In this document: positions 38,133 to 48,200 of the stretch, piece after piece
Position numbering within the stretch: the stretch's first letter is position 1
Layout: each line of letters begins with the position of its first letter
Source of the DNA: Paenirhizobium daejeonense
GTDB lineage: Bacteria; Pseudomonadota; Alphaproteobacteria; Rhizobiales; Rhizobiaceae
Reading direction: 5' to 3'
Length of the DNA stretch: 64,000 nucleotides
Assembly: GCF_014280875.1 (NCBI RefSeq)
Contig: NZ_JACLAL010000002.1
Location: forward strand, 124,001 to 188,000
Translations under genes and position numbers: made by a program
The notes under the pieces: generated by a model
What the model was told of the DNA's origin: nothing
Seen by the model: only the letters and a program-made list of their open reading frames with translations
The model's database searches: none

Positions 38133-38660
38133 TCAACCGCGCCACCAGGCGCGGTTTTCGTTTGCCACCACAATTCCACCGGCATCCGAATGACGAAGCC
38201 AGTCGGAAACCGGCCGCCCGTCCACCGGAAGGTCGGGAGCGATATCGGCAAGCGGCATCAGCACGAAGGCGCGCTCCGTCATGCGCGGATGCGGCACCCT
38301 GAGCGCCTCCTCGTCATGGCGCTCGTCGTCATAGGTCAGGATGTCGATATCGATGGTCCTCGGACCCCAGCGCTCGATCCTTTCCCGTTTCATGTCGCGC
38401 TCGATGTCGAGACAGACCGCAAGAAGAGCCTTCGCCGAAAGCGTAGTCTCGACCAAAGCGCAGGAATTGAAAAAATCAGCCTGATCCGTCTTGCCCCATG
38501 GCGGGGTACGGTAGAGACGCGACACCGCCGTGACACGGCAATCCGGGCGCGCATCCAGCCGGCGTAGCGCGAGCGCCATCGCGGCGACCGGATCCCCGAT
38601 ATTGCCACCAAGCCCCAGCGTCGCGGGACGCCAGGCGTTATTTGCTGAAGTGTTCAACAC
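38133..38660 (-). CDS. folK: 6-hydroxymethyl-7,8-dihydropterin pyrophosphokinase (HPPK)
   Basis: A 175-residue kinase that pyrophosphorylates the pterin substrate for FolP in folate synthesis. Motifs are ATLGLGGNIGDP (about 13-24), YRTPPWGKTDQADFFN (51-65) and the catalytic RWGPRTIDIDIL (97-108), then RVPHPRMTERAFVL. It starts with GTG at 38660 and overlaps the end of folB by 23 bp. Its final codons lie inside the terminator hairpin of the converging gene. Confidence 0.93.
   Translation of the reverse strand: MLNTSANNAWRPATLGLGGNIGDPVAAMALALRRLDARPDCRVTAVSRLYRTPPWGKTDQADFFNSCALVETTLSAKALLAVCLDIERDMKRERIERWGPRTIDIDILTYDDERHDEEALRVPHPRMTERAFVLMPLADIAPDLPVDGRPVSDWLRHSDAGGIVVANENRAWWRG
38135..38163 (+). 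terminator. Terminator after the secreted-protein gene
   Basis: A perfect 9-bp stem (AACCGCGCC / GGCGCGGTT) with loop ACCA is followed by TTCGTTTG. It overlaps the last nine codons of folK on the other strand. Confidence 0.7.
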
Positions 38661-39009
38661 TCACCTGTACATAATCGAGAATGCCGGGAACCGGTGCGCT
38701 GGGCTTGCGGACCGTGATCCGCGCACGCTTGATCGGCGAAAACCTGACGCAGAGTTCCTTGGCGATCGTCAGCGCCAGCGCTTCGATCAGCAGTTTCCTG
38801 TTGGTCGTGACGATCTCCTCGATCACCTTGAAGACGATCCCGTAATCCACGGTGCCATCGAGATCGTCATTCTCGGCAGCCTCCGCGCCGGCCACGTCGA
38901 ACTCTGCATCGACATAGAAACGCTGACCGAGAAACTCCTCCTCAGGATAGACGCCATGCCGGGCGAAGAAGGCGCAATTTTTCAGCGTGATCGTATAGAT
39001 ATCGGTCAT
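38638..39009 (-). CDS. folB: Dihydroneopterin aldolase
   Basis: A 123-residue aldolase that converts dihydroneopterin to 6-hydroxymethyl-dihydropterin and glycolaldehyde. The family pattern is ITLKNCAFFARHGVYPEEEFLGQRFYVDAEF, DDLDGTVDYGIVF and LLIEALALTIAKEL, with a late ARITVRKPSAPVPG. The ATG at 39009 (AAGGGA upstream) is chosen over one nine bases earlier. It overlaps folP by 4 bp and folK by 23 bp, so folP-folB-folK form a coupled operon. Confidence 0.93.
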   Translation of the reverse strand: MTDIYTITLKNCAFFARHGVYPEEEFLGQRFYVDAEFDVAGAEAAENDDLDGTVDYGIVFKVIEEIVTTNRKLLIEALALTIAKELCVRFSPIKRARITVRKPSAPVPGILDYVQVSVEHFSK

Positions 39010-39875
39010 TGGACGCATTCCCTTGCAGCCTTCCGGCCAGCAGCCATCATAGCATCGGCGACACGCAGGGCGTCCCTGTTGATCGCGACATTGTGCACCC
39101 GGAAAACCGAAGCGCCCTTCAGCCGAAGAAGCGCGGTCGTCGCAGCAGTAGCAGCATCCCGATCCATCGGTTCGCGGCCCGTCACCGTACCAAGGAACCT
39201 CTTGCGGGACGTCCCGACCAGCAGCGGATAGCCAAGCGCCGAGACTTCCTCAAGCCGAGCCATCAGCTCGAAATTCTCTTCAGCCGTTTCCTTGGCAAAA
39301 CCAAAACCCGGATCGAGCGTGATCGCTTCACGAGAAACACCCCCTGCCGCCGCGATCTCCAACGAGCGTTCGAGGAAAGCAAGCTGGTCTGCGATCACGT
39401 CGGCGAGCTTCATCCGATCCCGCCCTGTATGCATGATGCAGAGACCGGCGCCGGTATTCGCAGCCACTTCGGCGATATCCGGCTCTCGTTGCAGGCCGAA
39501 AACATCGTTGACGATATGCGCACCCGCCGCGACAGCAACCCGCGCCGTTTCAGCGCGATAGGTATCGATGGAGATCAGAGCGTCGGTTTCCTTCGCCAAC
39601 CGCTCGATCACCGGCACAACCCGATCCTGCTCCTCCGCCGCACTGACGGGATCGCCACCCGGACGGGTGGATTCGCCGCCGATATCAAGGATATCGGCAC
39701 CTTCAACGATACAGGAAAGCGCGTGCTCGACGGCCTTATCGACACTGAAGTGCCGGCCGCCATCGGAAAAGGAATCGGGCGTAACGTTGACGATCGCCAT
39801 CAGCCGGCCCTTTTCTCCGAGTAGAAGACTCCGTCCATGGGCAAGGTGCCAGTTCGTGACATTCTCTGAAACCAT
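39006..39875 (-). CDS. folP: Dihydropteroate synthase
   Basis: A 289-residue TIM-barrel enzyme that joins pterin pyrophosphate with p-aminobenzoate; it is the sulphonamide target. Motifs are MAIVNVTPDSFSDGG (26-40), DIGGESTRPGG, HIVNDV and LVGTSRKRFLG. It is the first gene of the leftward folPBK operon. Confidence 0.95.
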   Translation of the reverse strand: MVSENVTNWHLAHGRSLLLGEKGRLMAIVNVTPDSFSDGGRHFSVDKAVEHALSCIVEGADILDIGGESTRPGGDPVSAAEEQDRVVPVIERLAKETDALISIDTYRAETARVAVAAGAHIVNDVFGLQREPDIAEVAANTGAGLCIMHTGRDRMKLADVIADQLAFLERSLEIAAAGGVSREAITLDPGFGFAKETAEENFELMARLEEVSALGYPLLVGTSRKRFLGTVTGREPMDRDAATAATTALLRLKGASVFRVHNVAINRDALRVADAMMAAGRKAARECVQ

Positions 39876-39976
39876 GACCGGCCCTTTCTACTCTCAAAAA
39901 ATTGCGGGCACCGATATTGCGCTCGCTGTCGCTATGCCCCAAGGTCGCGGCGAATACAACATCGCGGATATGAAGA

Positions 39977-40603
39977 ATGACGTTTGCAAACCGGCTGGGG
40001 ATCATGGCCATAACCGCGACCATGCTGGCGCTTTTTCCACCCCAGTCGAAAGCAGAGACGATCGTCAGCAAGACCTTCAGCTACTTCTCGATTGGCGGAA
40101 GAACCGCTGAGGAACTCGATCGGGAGCTTGAGAAGCGCGGTCCTTTGACCAAGACGAGCGGCAGTCGTCACCCCGGCGCTACACAGATCAGATTCGGCGG
40201 CGAAATCACCTATCTTCCCTCTGACGGACGCTGCTCCGTCGGCGGGGTCAAGGTGACACTGAAGACAAAAATCATCCTGCCGCGCTGGAAGAACCGTAAT
40301 CGCGCCGACCGCGAACTCGGCATGATATGGGATGCCCTGTCGAGCGATATCAAGCGCCACGAGGAACGCCACGCGGAAATCGCCAGGCAGCATGCCCGTC
40401 AGCTGGAACAATCCCTGAAGCGCCTGAGGCCGGCACGCGATTGCGAAACGCTTCAGGCCAAGGTCGCGGACCTGACGACAAAGACCGTCGAAGAGCATGA
40501 CAAGGCCCAGATCGCCTTTGACCGCGTTGAAGCGGTCAATTTCGAGGACCGACTGATTCGCATCATTCAATACCGCTCCAAAGGCAAGAAGGTCGGAAAC
40601 TGA
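39977..40603 (+). CDS. DUF922-family secreted protein with HExxH-like motif
   Basis: A 208-residue protein with an N-terminal export segment (MAITATMLALFPPQSKA, cleavage after SKA). It has the DUF922 layout: a beta-rich N half (KTFSYFSIGGRTAEELDRELEKRGP), two conserved tryptophans and the helix SSDIKRHEERHAEIAR with HEERH at 128-132. This resembles an HExxH zinc-protease helix and the family is predicted to be Zn-dependent. Protease activity is unproven here. The gene is alone on the plus strand, divergent from folP. Confidence 0.8.
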   Translation: MTFANRLGIMAITATMLALFPPQSKAETIVSKTFSYFSIGGRTAEELDRELEKRGPLTKTSGSRHPGATQIRFGGEITYLPSDGRCSVGGVKVTLKTKIILPRWKNRNRADRELGMIWDALSSDIKRHEERHAEIARQHARQLEQSLKRLRPARDCETLQAKVADLTTKTVEEHDKAQIAFDRVEAVNFEDRLIRIIQYRSKGKKVGN

Positions 40604-40769
40604 GAAACAGGCCGCCTCAAACGGCAAAAAATGGCCGAACGACCTCTAAACTTGCGCAAAACTTGCACACTGCCCTGTGAATAACCGGCTATTTCTTCCG
40701 GTAGCACTTGATGAAAAGCTGAAATACAAGTGTCATGTCATTCACAGTTCATCACATTTGTAAGCGGGT

Positions 40770-40880
40770 CCCCGAGTTCTCCTGGCGCATCATGGTGCCG
40801 CAGGTGTTTCCTCCCTCGCCTGTCAAGGCGATGCGCCCACTTGCCTCGCTCTTCGCTGGCCGACGAGCGAGGCTTTTTTT
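40770..40880 (+). ncRNA. Putative trans-acting small RNA with anti-Shine-Dalgarno element
   Basis: In the 309-bp gap between the DUF922 gene and the ferredoxin gene there is a chain of RNA signals on the plus strand. They are a hairpin at 40784-40799 (GGCGC-ATCAT-GGTGCC), a single-stranded TTCCTCCC (CCTCCC at 40810-40815) complementary to a ribosome site, a perfect 6-bp hairpin TCGCCT-GTCA-AGGCGA (40816-40831), and a strong terminator (40843-40880: GCCTCGCTC / GAGCGAGGC then T7). No open frame with a ribosome site explains them. The design resembles rhizobial sRNAs that carry CCUCC loops (alpha-r14-like), but family membership is inferred. The 5' end is a guess. Confidence 0.5.
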
Positions 40881-40912
40881 GGCGTCTGTTTATTGGCGGC
40901 TCGCGCCGGGTA

Positions 40913-41233
40913 TCAGCCCTGACGTTCAGGCACGTGCACGGTCAGCCCATCGAGGGCCGCCGTCATCTTGATCTGACAGGAAAGCCTCGAATTGGGGCGC
41001 ACGTCGACGGCAAAGTCGAGCATGTCTTCTTCCATCGGGGAAGGCGAACCGGCTTTTTCGACCCATTCGTCATCAACATAGACATGACAGGTGGCACAGG
41101 CGCAGGCGCCGCCGCATTCGGCGTCGATACCGGGAACGGAATTACGCACCGCATTTTCCATGACCGTCGAGCCTTCGTCCACAGAAAGGTCGAAACGGGT
41201 TCCGTCGAATGCGATGATGGTGAGTTGTGCCAT
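40913..41233 (-). CDS. 2Fe-2S ferredoxin
   Basis: A 106-residue adrenodoxin-type ferredoxin. The cluster ligands C40, C46, C49 and C86 are spaced C-x5-C-x2-C-x36-C ([11 protein letters not shown] ... LSCQIK). The [24 protein letters not shown] block is typical of rhizobial type VI ferredoxins that feed electrons to P450s or Fe-S assembly. The frame opens at 41332; the ATG at 41233 starts the family N terminus. No redox partner is adjacent. Confidence 0.92.
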   Translation of the reverse strand: MAQLTIIAFDGTRFDLSVDEGSTVMENAVRNSVPGIDAECGGACACATCHVYVDDEWVEKAGSPSPMEEDMLDFAVDVRPNSRLSCQIKMTAALDGLTVHVPERQG

Positions 41234-41407
41234 GATGAGATGTCCAGACGTCGCGTATTGAAAACCGGCGAAGTCATCTCCCAAATTGCCCTGGCAGTCA
41301 ACATTTTGCAGGGCGAAAGCGCATCGCAGCACGAGGACAGAGGAAGCCCGGCGCGACGCGGCGGCATGGGCGGTCGAAACGTATCGTATCCGACCGCCGC
41401 AAAACGT

Positions 41408-41779
41408 TTAGCGGCAAAGTTTGCAGATGAAGTTTTCGGCTTCTACGACCGCAGCCGCAACGGCTGCGATGGCGGCCGGTTCGTTACCACGAGCCTCCAC
41501 CTCGGTCGCAGCGACGACGACAGCATGGGCGCCAACAGCGTTCGCCGCATTCTTCAAGCGCACGGCGATGGCCTCGCGGGTCTCGATGCTCGCCGGATTG
41601 CCGAAGGCCTGCAGGCAGCCGCGGGCCTGGCGTGCGAACATCTGCAATACTTCCATTTCGAGTGCCTTGTCGCCCTTGGTCTGCTTGGCAAGGTGGACCA
41701 GGTCGATCGGACGGTTTTGAGAGGGGCAACGCCCGCCGGAATTCTCGGGGGCTTCGAATGCGATATTCAGCGCCGCCAT
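41408..41779 (-). CDS. Hpt-domain-like protein lacking the phospho-accepting histidine
   Basis: A 123-residue helical protein. The stretch ALEMEVLQMFARQARGCL followed by AIAVRLKNAANAVGAHAVVVAATEVEA fits a four-helix histidine phosphotransfer (Hpt) bundle, in which the canonical site reads A-H-x-L-K-G-A-A. Here the position of the histidine is Val73. A role as an inactive phosphorelay modulator or a diverged adapter is possible, but the family assignment rests on pattern only. AAAAGGAAAA precedes the ATG. It ends 174 bp upstream of the ferredoxin start on the same strand and is divergent from the giant coiled-coil gene. Confidence 0.6.
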   Translation of the reverse strand: MAALNIAFEAPENSGGRCPSQNRPIDLVHLAKQTKGDKALEMEVLQMFARQARGCLQAFGNPASIETREAIAVRLKNAANAVGAHAVVVAATEVEARGNEPAAIAAVAAAVVEAENFICKLCR

Positions 41780-41887
41780 GGCCAGTTTTCCTTTTCTTAT
41801 CGTTATTGGGTGCCATGATGTTTTCCACGGCGGCGTGCCTATCCAGTTAAATTCAGGCCCATTTGCGGCGGAAACCTCCCGATATGG

Positions 41888-41954
41888 TTAACGAACATTA
41901 AACATTTGTCTCAAATGATGTTTCGGGCGCTAAATTAGTTTAAATGCTGTTAAC
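41888..41954. promoter_or_regulatory. CtrA-like TTAA motifs in the 482-bp region before the giant coiled-coil gene
   Basis: The 41780-42261 region has no gene. It contains an AT-rich stretch with TTAA-N6-TTAA at 41888-41901, preceded by ATGGTTAA (reverse complement TTAACCAT, a known CtrA half-site form), and TTTA-N7-TTAAC at 41939-41954, near the CtrA consensus TTAA-N7-TTAAC. Neither is a perfect match. CckA in this window would control CtrA. Confidence 0.35.
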
Positions 41955-42073
41955 AACCAACCCTGCCGATTGGGAATGGAGGGCCGTTTAATTGTAACGG
42001 ATCGGCGAATGTGTCACTACGATACGCTCATATGGGTGAAGGGTGTAAACCTTTGCCCAATGGTCGGAAGATG

Positions 42074-42091
42074 ATAAGGAATTGTCCTTAT
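42074..42091. promoter_or_regulatory. Perfect inverted repeat upstream of the giant coiled-coil gene
   Basis: ATAAGGA-ATTG-TCCTTAT: 7-bp arms, 4-base spacer, 170 bp before the start codon. It may be an operator or a leader hairpin. No regulator is assigned. Confidence 0.3.
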
Positions 42092-42261
42092 GTGTGCTGA
42101 AAACAGGCATGGTCCGGCCTTTGTAATCCAATGGGATTTCCCTCTGGCGTGGCGGCAGCGGGAAATTCAGGTGTAAGGCGGTCGATGCCGCGCCCCTGTT
42201 GCAGGCGGCTGAGGGAGCAAGGCAGGAACCGGCCCAGTAGGCGGTAGCGAGGCGTAACCCT

Positions 42262-45200
42262 ATGGCGAACAACAAGACGGTCGAGTCGATTGACGACAGC
42301 GCGTTCCAGGCTCTCGAAGCGGCCCTGAGGATCGACTTCGACGAAGAAGAGAAGCCCGCGTCGAAAACCCGGCCGACGCCACACGCACCGGAGGCAAAAG
42401 TGTCCGAGTCCAATACCCCGCGCCCCGCTGCTGCACAGAAACAGGCGGAGCGACGGAGCGCGCGCGCCGGAGAGCTTGCTCCCGAGCCAGCGCCCAAGGC
42501 TCCCTCTTTCGAACCGGCCAACGATGCTTCGCGTCGCAGTCCCGCAGCGATCATGAAGTCGCTGGAAGGCGCCTCGATGCGCTCGGCCATCCGCAATGCC
42601 GCGATTGTCTCGGCGCTGTGGGTTATTGCCGCGATCGGTCTTTCCCAGCTTCTCTACGGCAGCCAGATCTGGCAGGCACCGACGGTGGCCGACGTCGTTG
42701 CCATGCCGGGCGTCGTCGCGATCGTGATCGGCACGATCATCCCCGTTCTTCTGTTCTTCGCATTCGCCATCATGATGGCCCGCGCCCACGACCTGCGAAA
42801 CGCCGCCCGCTCCATGGCGGAAGTGGCGCTGCGTCTTGCCGAGCCGGAAACCATCGCCTCCGAACGCATCATGACAGTCGGACAGGCCGTTCGCCGCGAA
42901 GTTTCCGCCATGAACGAAGGCATCGAGCGCACGATCGCCCGGGCAACCGAACTCGAAACCCTCGTCCACTCGGAAGTAAGCGCGCTGGAGCGCAGCTACA
43001 CGGACAACGAACTGCGTGTCCGTGGCCTCGTCCATGAACTCGGCTCCGAACGCGATGCGATCGTCAATCACGCCGAACGCATTCGCACCTCCATCGTCGG
43101 CGCCCATGAGCAACTGAAGGAAGAGCTTTCGCTCGCGACGGAAGAAATTTCCGTACGTCTGGCGACATCGGGCGAAGCCTTCGCATCCCTGATCGACACC
43201 CGTGCCGCCGCTCTGATGGAGAAATCCGACCAGGCTGCCAGCGCCATCGGCACCCTGCTCGCCGCCAAGACGGAAAACCTTGTCCAGACCCTGAGCGCTT
43301 CAGGCATTTCGCTCGCAAGCGAATTCGACACGCGCCTCAACCAGCTCACCGGTACGCTGGCCGAACGCGGACGCGAACTGCTCGGCGAGTTCGAGACCCG
43401 CGCGTCCTCGCTCGACGCCAATACTGAAAAGCTGAATGCAGCACTGAGCGAACGAGCACGCCAGCTCAACGAGACCCTGGTCGAAAGAACCCGCGAAATC
43501 GCCGAAAAGCTGACCACTGGCGAACAGGGCATCACCAATTCGCTCGGCGATGCACTCGCCAAGCTCAATGCCAGCCTCGACGAAAAGGGCCAGACCTTCC
43601 GCCAGAGCCTGCAGTCCAGCGTCGACGACGCGATCGTCGATCTCGACCTGCGTTCCGGCCTCTTCGAGGACCGTCTCGAGGCAACCATCGGTCAGGTCAA
43701 CACGGCATTCGACGAGCGCGTAGCGGAATTCGCCAGCGCCTTCGACCAGCGCGCCGGTTCGCTCGACAGCAAGCTCATGGAGAGCCTCGCCCGCATCAAC
43801 GAGACCGTCAGCGGCGGCTCTGAGGCAATCGACGGCATCCTCAGCTCCAGCATCGACCGGCTGGGCTCGACGATCACCGACCAATCCTTCGCACTGGCGA
43901 CCGCCGTTGGAACCGGGCAGGAACTCATCGACTCGGCGCTCGCCAACCGCGCGCAGGAAATCGCGGATGCCATGTCGGCGCGCGCCCAGGCGCTCACGGA
44001 AAGCCTCGAGAACGCCCAGCGCCGCATTGACGCTGTCATGGAAGAACGCGGTGGCGCACTCTATAACGCGCTTGCCGACAACCAGTCCCGCTTCGACGAG
44101 ACGCTTGCGAGCCGCGCAGAGACGATCATCAACGCGCTGTCCGGCAACCAAGACCGCTTCGCCGAAACGCTTGACACCAAGAGCCGTGAAATCGCGCAGA
44201 CCCTGGCTGAAGGTCAGGCCCGTCTGGACGAAACCTTCGACGGTCGCGCGGAGGCGATCGGCCTTGCACTTTCGCTCAACCACGACCAGCTCTCGGAAAC
44301 GCTCGAAGCCCGCAGCCGCGAAATCGCCCAGACGCTCGCCGACGGTCAGGCTCGTCTCGACGAGACCTTCGACGGCCGCGCGGAAGCCATCGGTCTTGCG
44401 CTCTCGCTCAATCACGACCAGATCGCAGAAACGCTCGAAACCCGTAGTCGCGAGATCGCCCAGACGCTCTCCGAAGGCCACGCACGTCTCGACGAAACTT
44501 TCGACGGTCGCGCGGAAGCCATCGGCCTTGCGCTTTCGCTCAACCACGACCAGATCGCAGAGACGCTCGAGACCCGTAGTCGCGAGATTGCGCAGACGCT
44601 GGCCGAAGGCCATGCCCGGCTCGACGAAACCTTCGACGGCCGCGCGGAAGCCATCGGCCTTGCGCTGTCGCTCAATCACGACCAGATCGCAGAGACGCTC
44701 GAGACCCGAAGCCGCGAGATCGTGCAGTCCATGTCCGAGGTTAAGGCAAGCCTTGACGAGAGCTTGGACGCCCGCAGCCGCGAGATTGCCCGTACCCTTT
44801 CCGAGGGACAGGCGCGTCTCGACGAAACGCTGGACGGTCGCGCGACCGCATTCGTGGAATCGATCAGCGGAACCGAGACCCGGCTCGCGGAAACGCTCGA
44901 TCGTCGTACCAGTGCAATCGTCGAGACCGTTGCCGAAGCCGACCGGCGCCTCGAAGCCACCTTCGCCGACAAGGCGGAAACGATCCGCGCGGCCTATGGC
45001 GAGCAGCAGGAGCAGCTCGACATGGCATTGGCAAGCCATACGTCCTACCTCAGCTCCACGCTGGAGGAAGCGGGCAACCACATCGAAAAGGCACTGGGCG
45101 AAGGATCAGGCCGCATCGGTCAGGCCCTGAACACGGTGCTCACCGATATCGGTCAGACCCTCTCCTCGGGCATCTCCGACATCGACGGCAAGCTCTCCGA

Positions 45201-48200
45201 CACCCATGAGCGAATCCGCTCGACGCTGGACGACCGTAGTAACGCCATCAACCTGGCGCTGAACGACGCCCGCAATCAGCTGGAAAGCACGCTCACCGAG
45301 CATGGCGCCTCCTTGGGCGCATCGCTTGCCGCCAGCGCCGGCATGCTCGAAATGACGCTTGAACAGCGCGAGGAAGCCCTGCGCCGCTCGATCGACGAAA
45401 GCGGCAAGGCTCTCGACGAACGCCTGCGTGGCACCGCCCAGTCGCTGGTCGGCCAGATCGGCAACGTCGCCGGCGAGATTACCCGCACAGCAGAGGACTT
45501 CTCCGGCCGCGTCGAACAGTCGGTCGGTGGCATGAGCACACGCCTCGACGAGACCAGCGCCCGCATCGAAACGAGCCTCGGCACGCTAGAAGACCGTATC
45601 CGCAACGGCCTGGACGGTGTCGACACCCGCGTCGCCGATGCCGGAGAGATCTTTGCCGCCAAGCTGGCCGAGAAGGTTTCCGATATCGAGAAGGTTGGGA
45701 CCGAGGCCGCCGAACGCGTCTCGCGCATCCTCGAAGAAGGCACCAACCTTGTTGCCCAGACCTTCGAAGGCCGCACCGCCCAGATTGATGAGCGCCTGTC
45801 CACCATGGATCGGGCCCTGAACATCGGTCTCGACAACGTCAACCGCACCATCGAAGGCAAGGCTGCCGGCCTCGCCACCACGCTGCGCGGCGCCGTTTCC
45901 GACGCCGCCCGCGAACTCGACGCCGAGGCACAACGTTCCGTCGACCTGCTCAACCAGAGCGGTCAGCAGTTTGCCGAGCGGATCGGCGAGCGAAGCGCCG
46001 AACTCAGCCGCGCAGTGGAAGAACGGTCCGAGGATCTGGCAAACCGCATCGCCGAGACCCAGAGCCGCCTCGCCGGTCAGGCTGCTTCGGTCGCTCAGAC
46101 CTTCTCCGAAGCCGGCGACATCATCGCCAACAAGGTTGCGGAAGCCGAGACCCTCGTAAGCAGCCAGATCCAGGCGCTTTCGGGCACCCTCTCGGAAGCC
46201 GGCAACACGCTGGAAACCCGCGCGGCGGCAATCCGCGAAGCGCTGGCCGGCAATACGGAGGAACTGGCGCAGACCATGAACACGGTCGACAAGGCGCTGG
46301 AAGCTCGCGGCAACTCGATCCGCGCAGTCCTCGACGAACGCACCCGCGAACTCAATTCGATGCTCGCCGGCCGTTCCGCCGAACTGTCGCGCCTGATCGA
46401 TGAGAAGGCGACCCCGGTCATTGCGGAATACGCAGAAACCGGCCGCGCTGCAGCCGAGCGGATCACCGAGGCCGCCCGTATCAGCGCCGAGCGCCTGCGT
46501 TCCGAAAACGAGGCCGTTGTCGCTGCAATCAGCGAGCGCGCGGACAAGGCAGTCGAGGCTCTGGGTACCGCCGAGAGCAGCATTGCAGAAAGCGCGGGTC
46601 GCCTTATCCAGCGGCTTGGCGAAAGCAATACCGGCCTCGCCGGCATGATCGAACAGGTCGCCACAAACATCGTGGCGGCAGACAGCCAACTCGGTCAGAC
46701 CACGGAACGGTTCGCCGAAGCATCGTCCAAGGCTGCCGACCTCATCTCGACCTCCAGCCGACTGCTGGATGGCAAGCTCGAGCGCCTGTCCTCGATTTCC
46801 GACGACACGCTGTCGCAGGTTACCGCCATCGTCGGCCGCTTCAGCGATCACTCCAAGGTCCTCGGCCAGGCATCCGACCTCCTGTCGGCCGCCCAGTCCA
46901 ACCTTGTCGGCACGCTTGAGGATCGCCAGCAGGCGCTGCGTGATCTGGCCGTCGGTCTGGTCAAGCGTTCCGAGGAGATCGAAACGACGATGCAGGGTCT
47001 GACCAACATGGTCGAATCCGCCTTCGAGCGCGCCGAACAGCGCTCGGGCCAGGTCGCGGGTAACCTGCGCCAGAGCATCCAGATGTCCTTTGCCGATATC
47101 GGCAAGATCCTGTCGGAGACCGAAAAACAGGCCAACGCCACGGCCGGCAGCATGCGCAACGCGCTGCTTTCTGCTGGCGAAGAGGCCAACCAGTCGATCG
47201 AGAAAACCCTGTCGGAAGCCGAAAAGCGTTCTGCCGATCTCGCCGATCGTCTGCGTGGCGGCCTCACCGCTTCGCTCTCCGACGTGGACAAGCTGCTCGG
47301 CGAAGCCGGACGCAAGTCGGATGGTGCTGCAAACCACCTGCGCGAAGCCCTTCGCCAGTCGGTCGAGGAAGCCGTCAGCCGCTTTGCCGGCGCAACAGAC
47401 GAAATCCGCCGCTCGGCCCAGGATATCCGCAAGGAACTCGACCTCACCCGCAGCGAGCTGAAGCGTGGTGCATTCGACCTGCCGGAAGAGGCCAAGGAAA
47501 GTGCCGCGGCCATGCGGCGTGCCGTTTCCGAACAGATCAAGGCGCTGCAGGATATCTCCCAGCTCGTAGGTCGCTCGACCCAGTCGCTGGAAATCTCCGA
47601 GCCGGTCGCACGTCGCCTCGCGGAAGCTCGCCCGGCCGAACAGCCGCGTCGGGCAGCCACACCGACCCCTGCCCCGCAGCCTGCACCTGTTCCGGCACCC
47701 GCGCCGGTCCAAGCGCCAGTCCAGGCACGTGCCACCGAGCCACTCGGCCTGCGTGGCAGCCTGAACGCCACCCAGGCGCCGGTGCCCGCACCGGCTCCGG
47801 CCCCGGCTGCCCGTCAGGAAACCGGCGGTTGGATCAGCGACCTGTTGCGTGGCGCATCGCGTGACGAGGAACACGGAATGGCGGCTCAGCAGCCGGCCCG
47901 TCCCGCAGCACCGGCTCGCCCGGTGGAACAGCCACCCATACAGCAACGGCAGGCGGATAACCGCAATCCGCGCCACATGGTCGAATCGCTGAACTCGCTC
48001 TCCGTCGATATCGCTCGCGCTATCGATCACGATGCCTCCGTCGAGCTCTGGCGGCGTTACCAGCGCGGCGAACGCGACGTCTTCACCCGTCGCCTCTACA
48101 CGCTGAAGGGCCAGCAGACCTTCGACGAGATCAAGCGCAAGTACGACCGCGAGCCGGAATTCCGCACCGCTGTCGACCGCTACATCAACGACTTCGAAAA

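Noticed and set aside
44161-44820. CRISPR-like direct repeats
   Set aside because: The 132-bp periodicity is in frame, the units are contiguous without unique spacers, and they encode coiled-coil protein.
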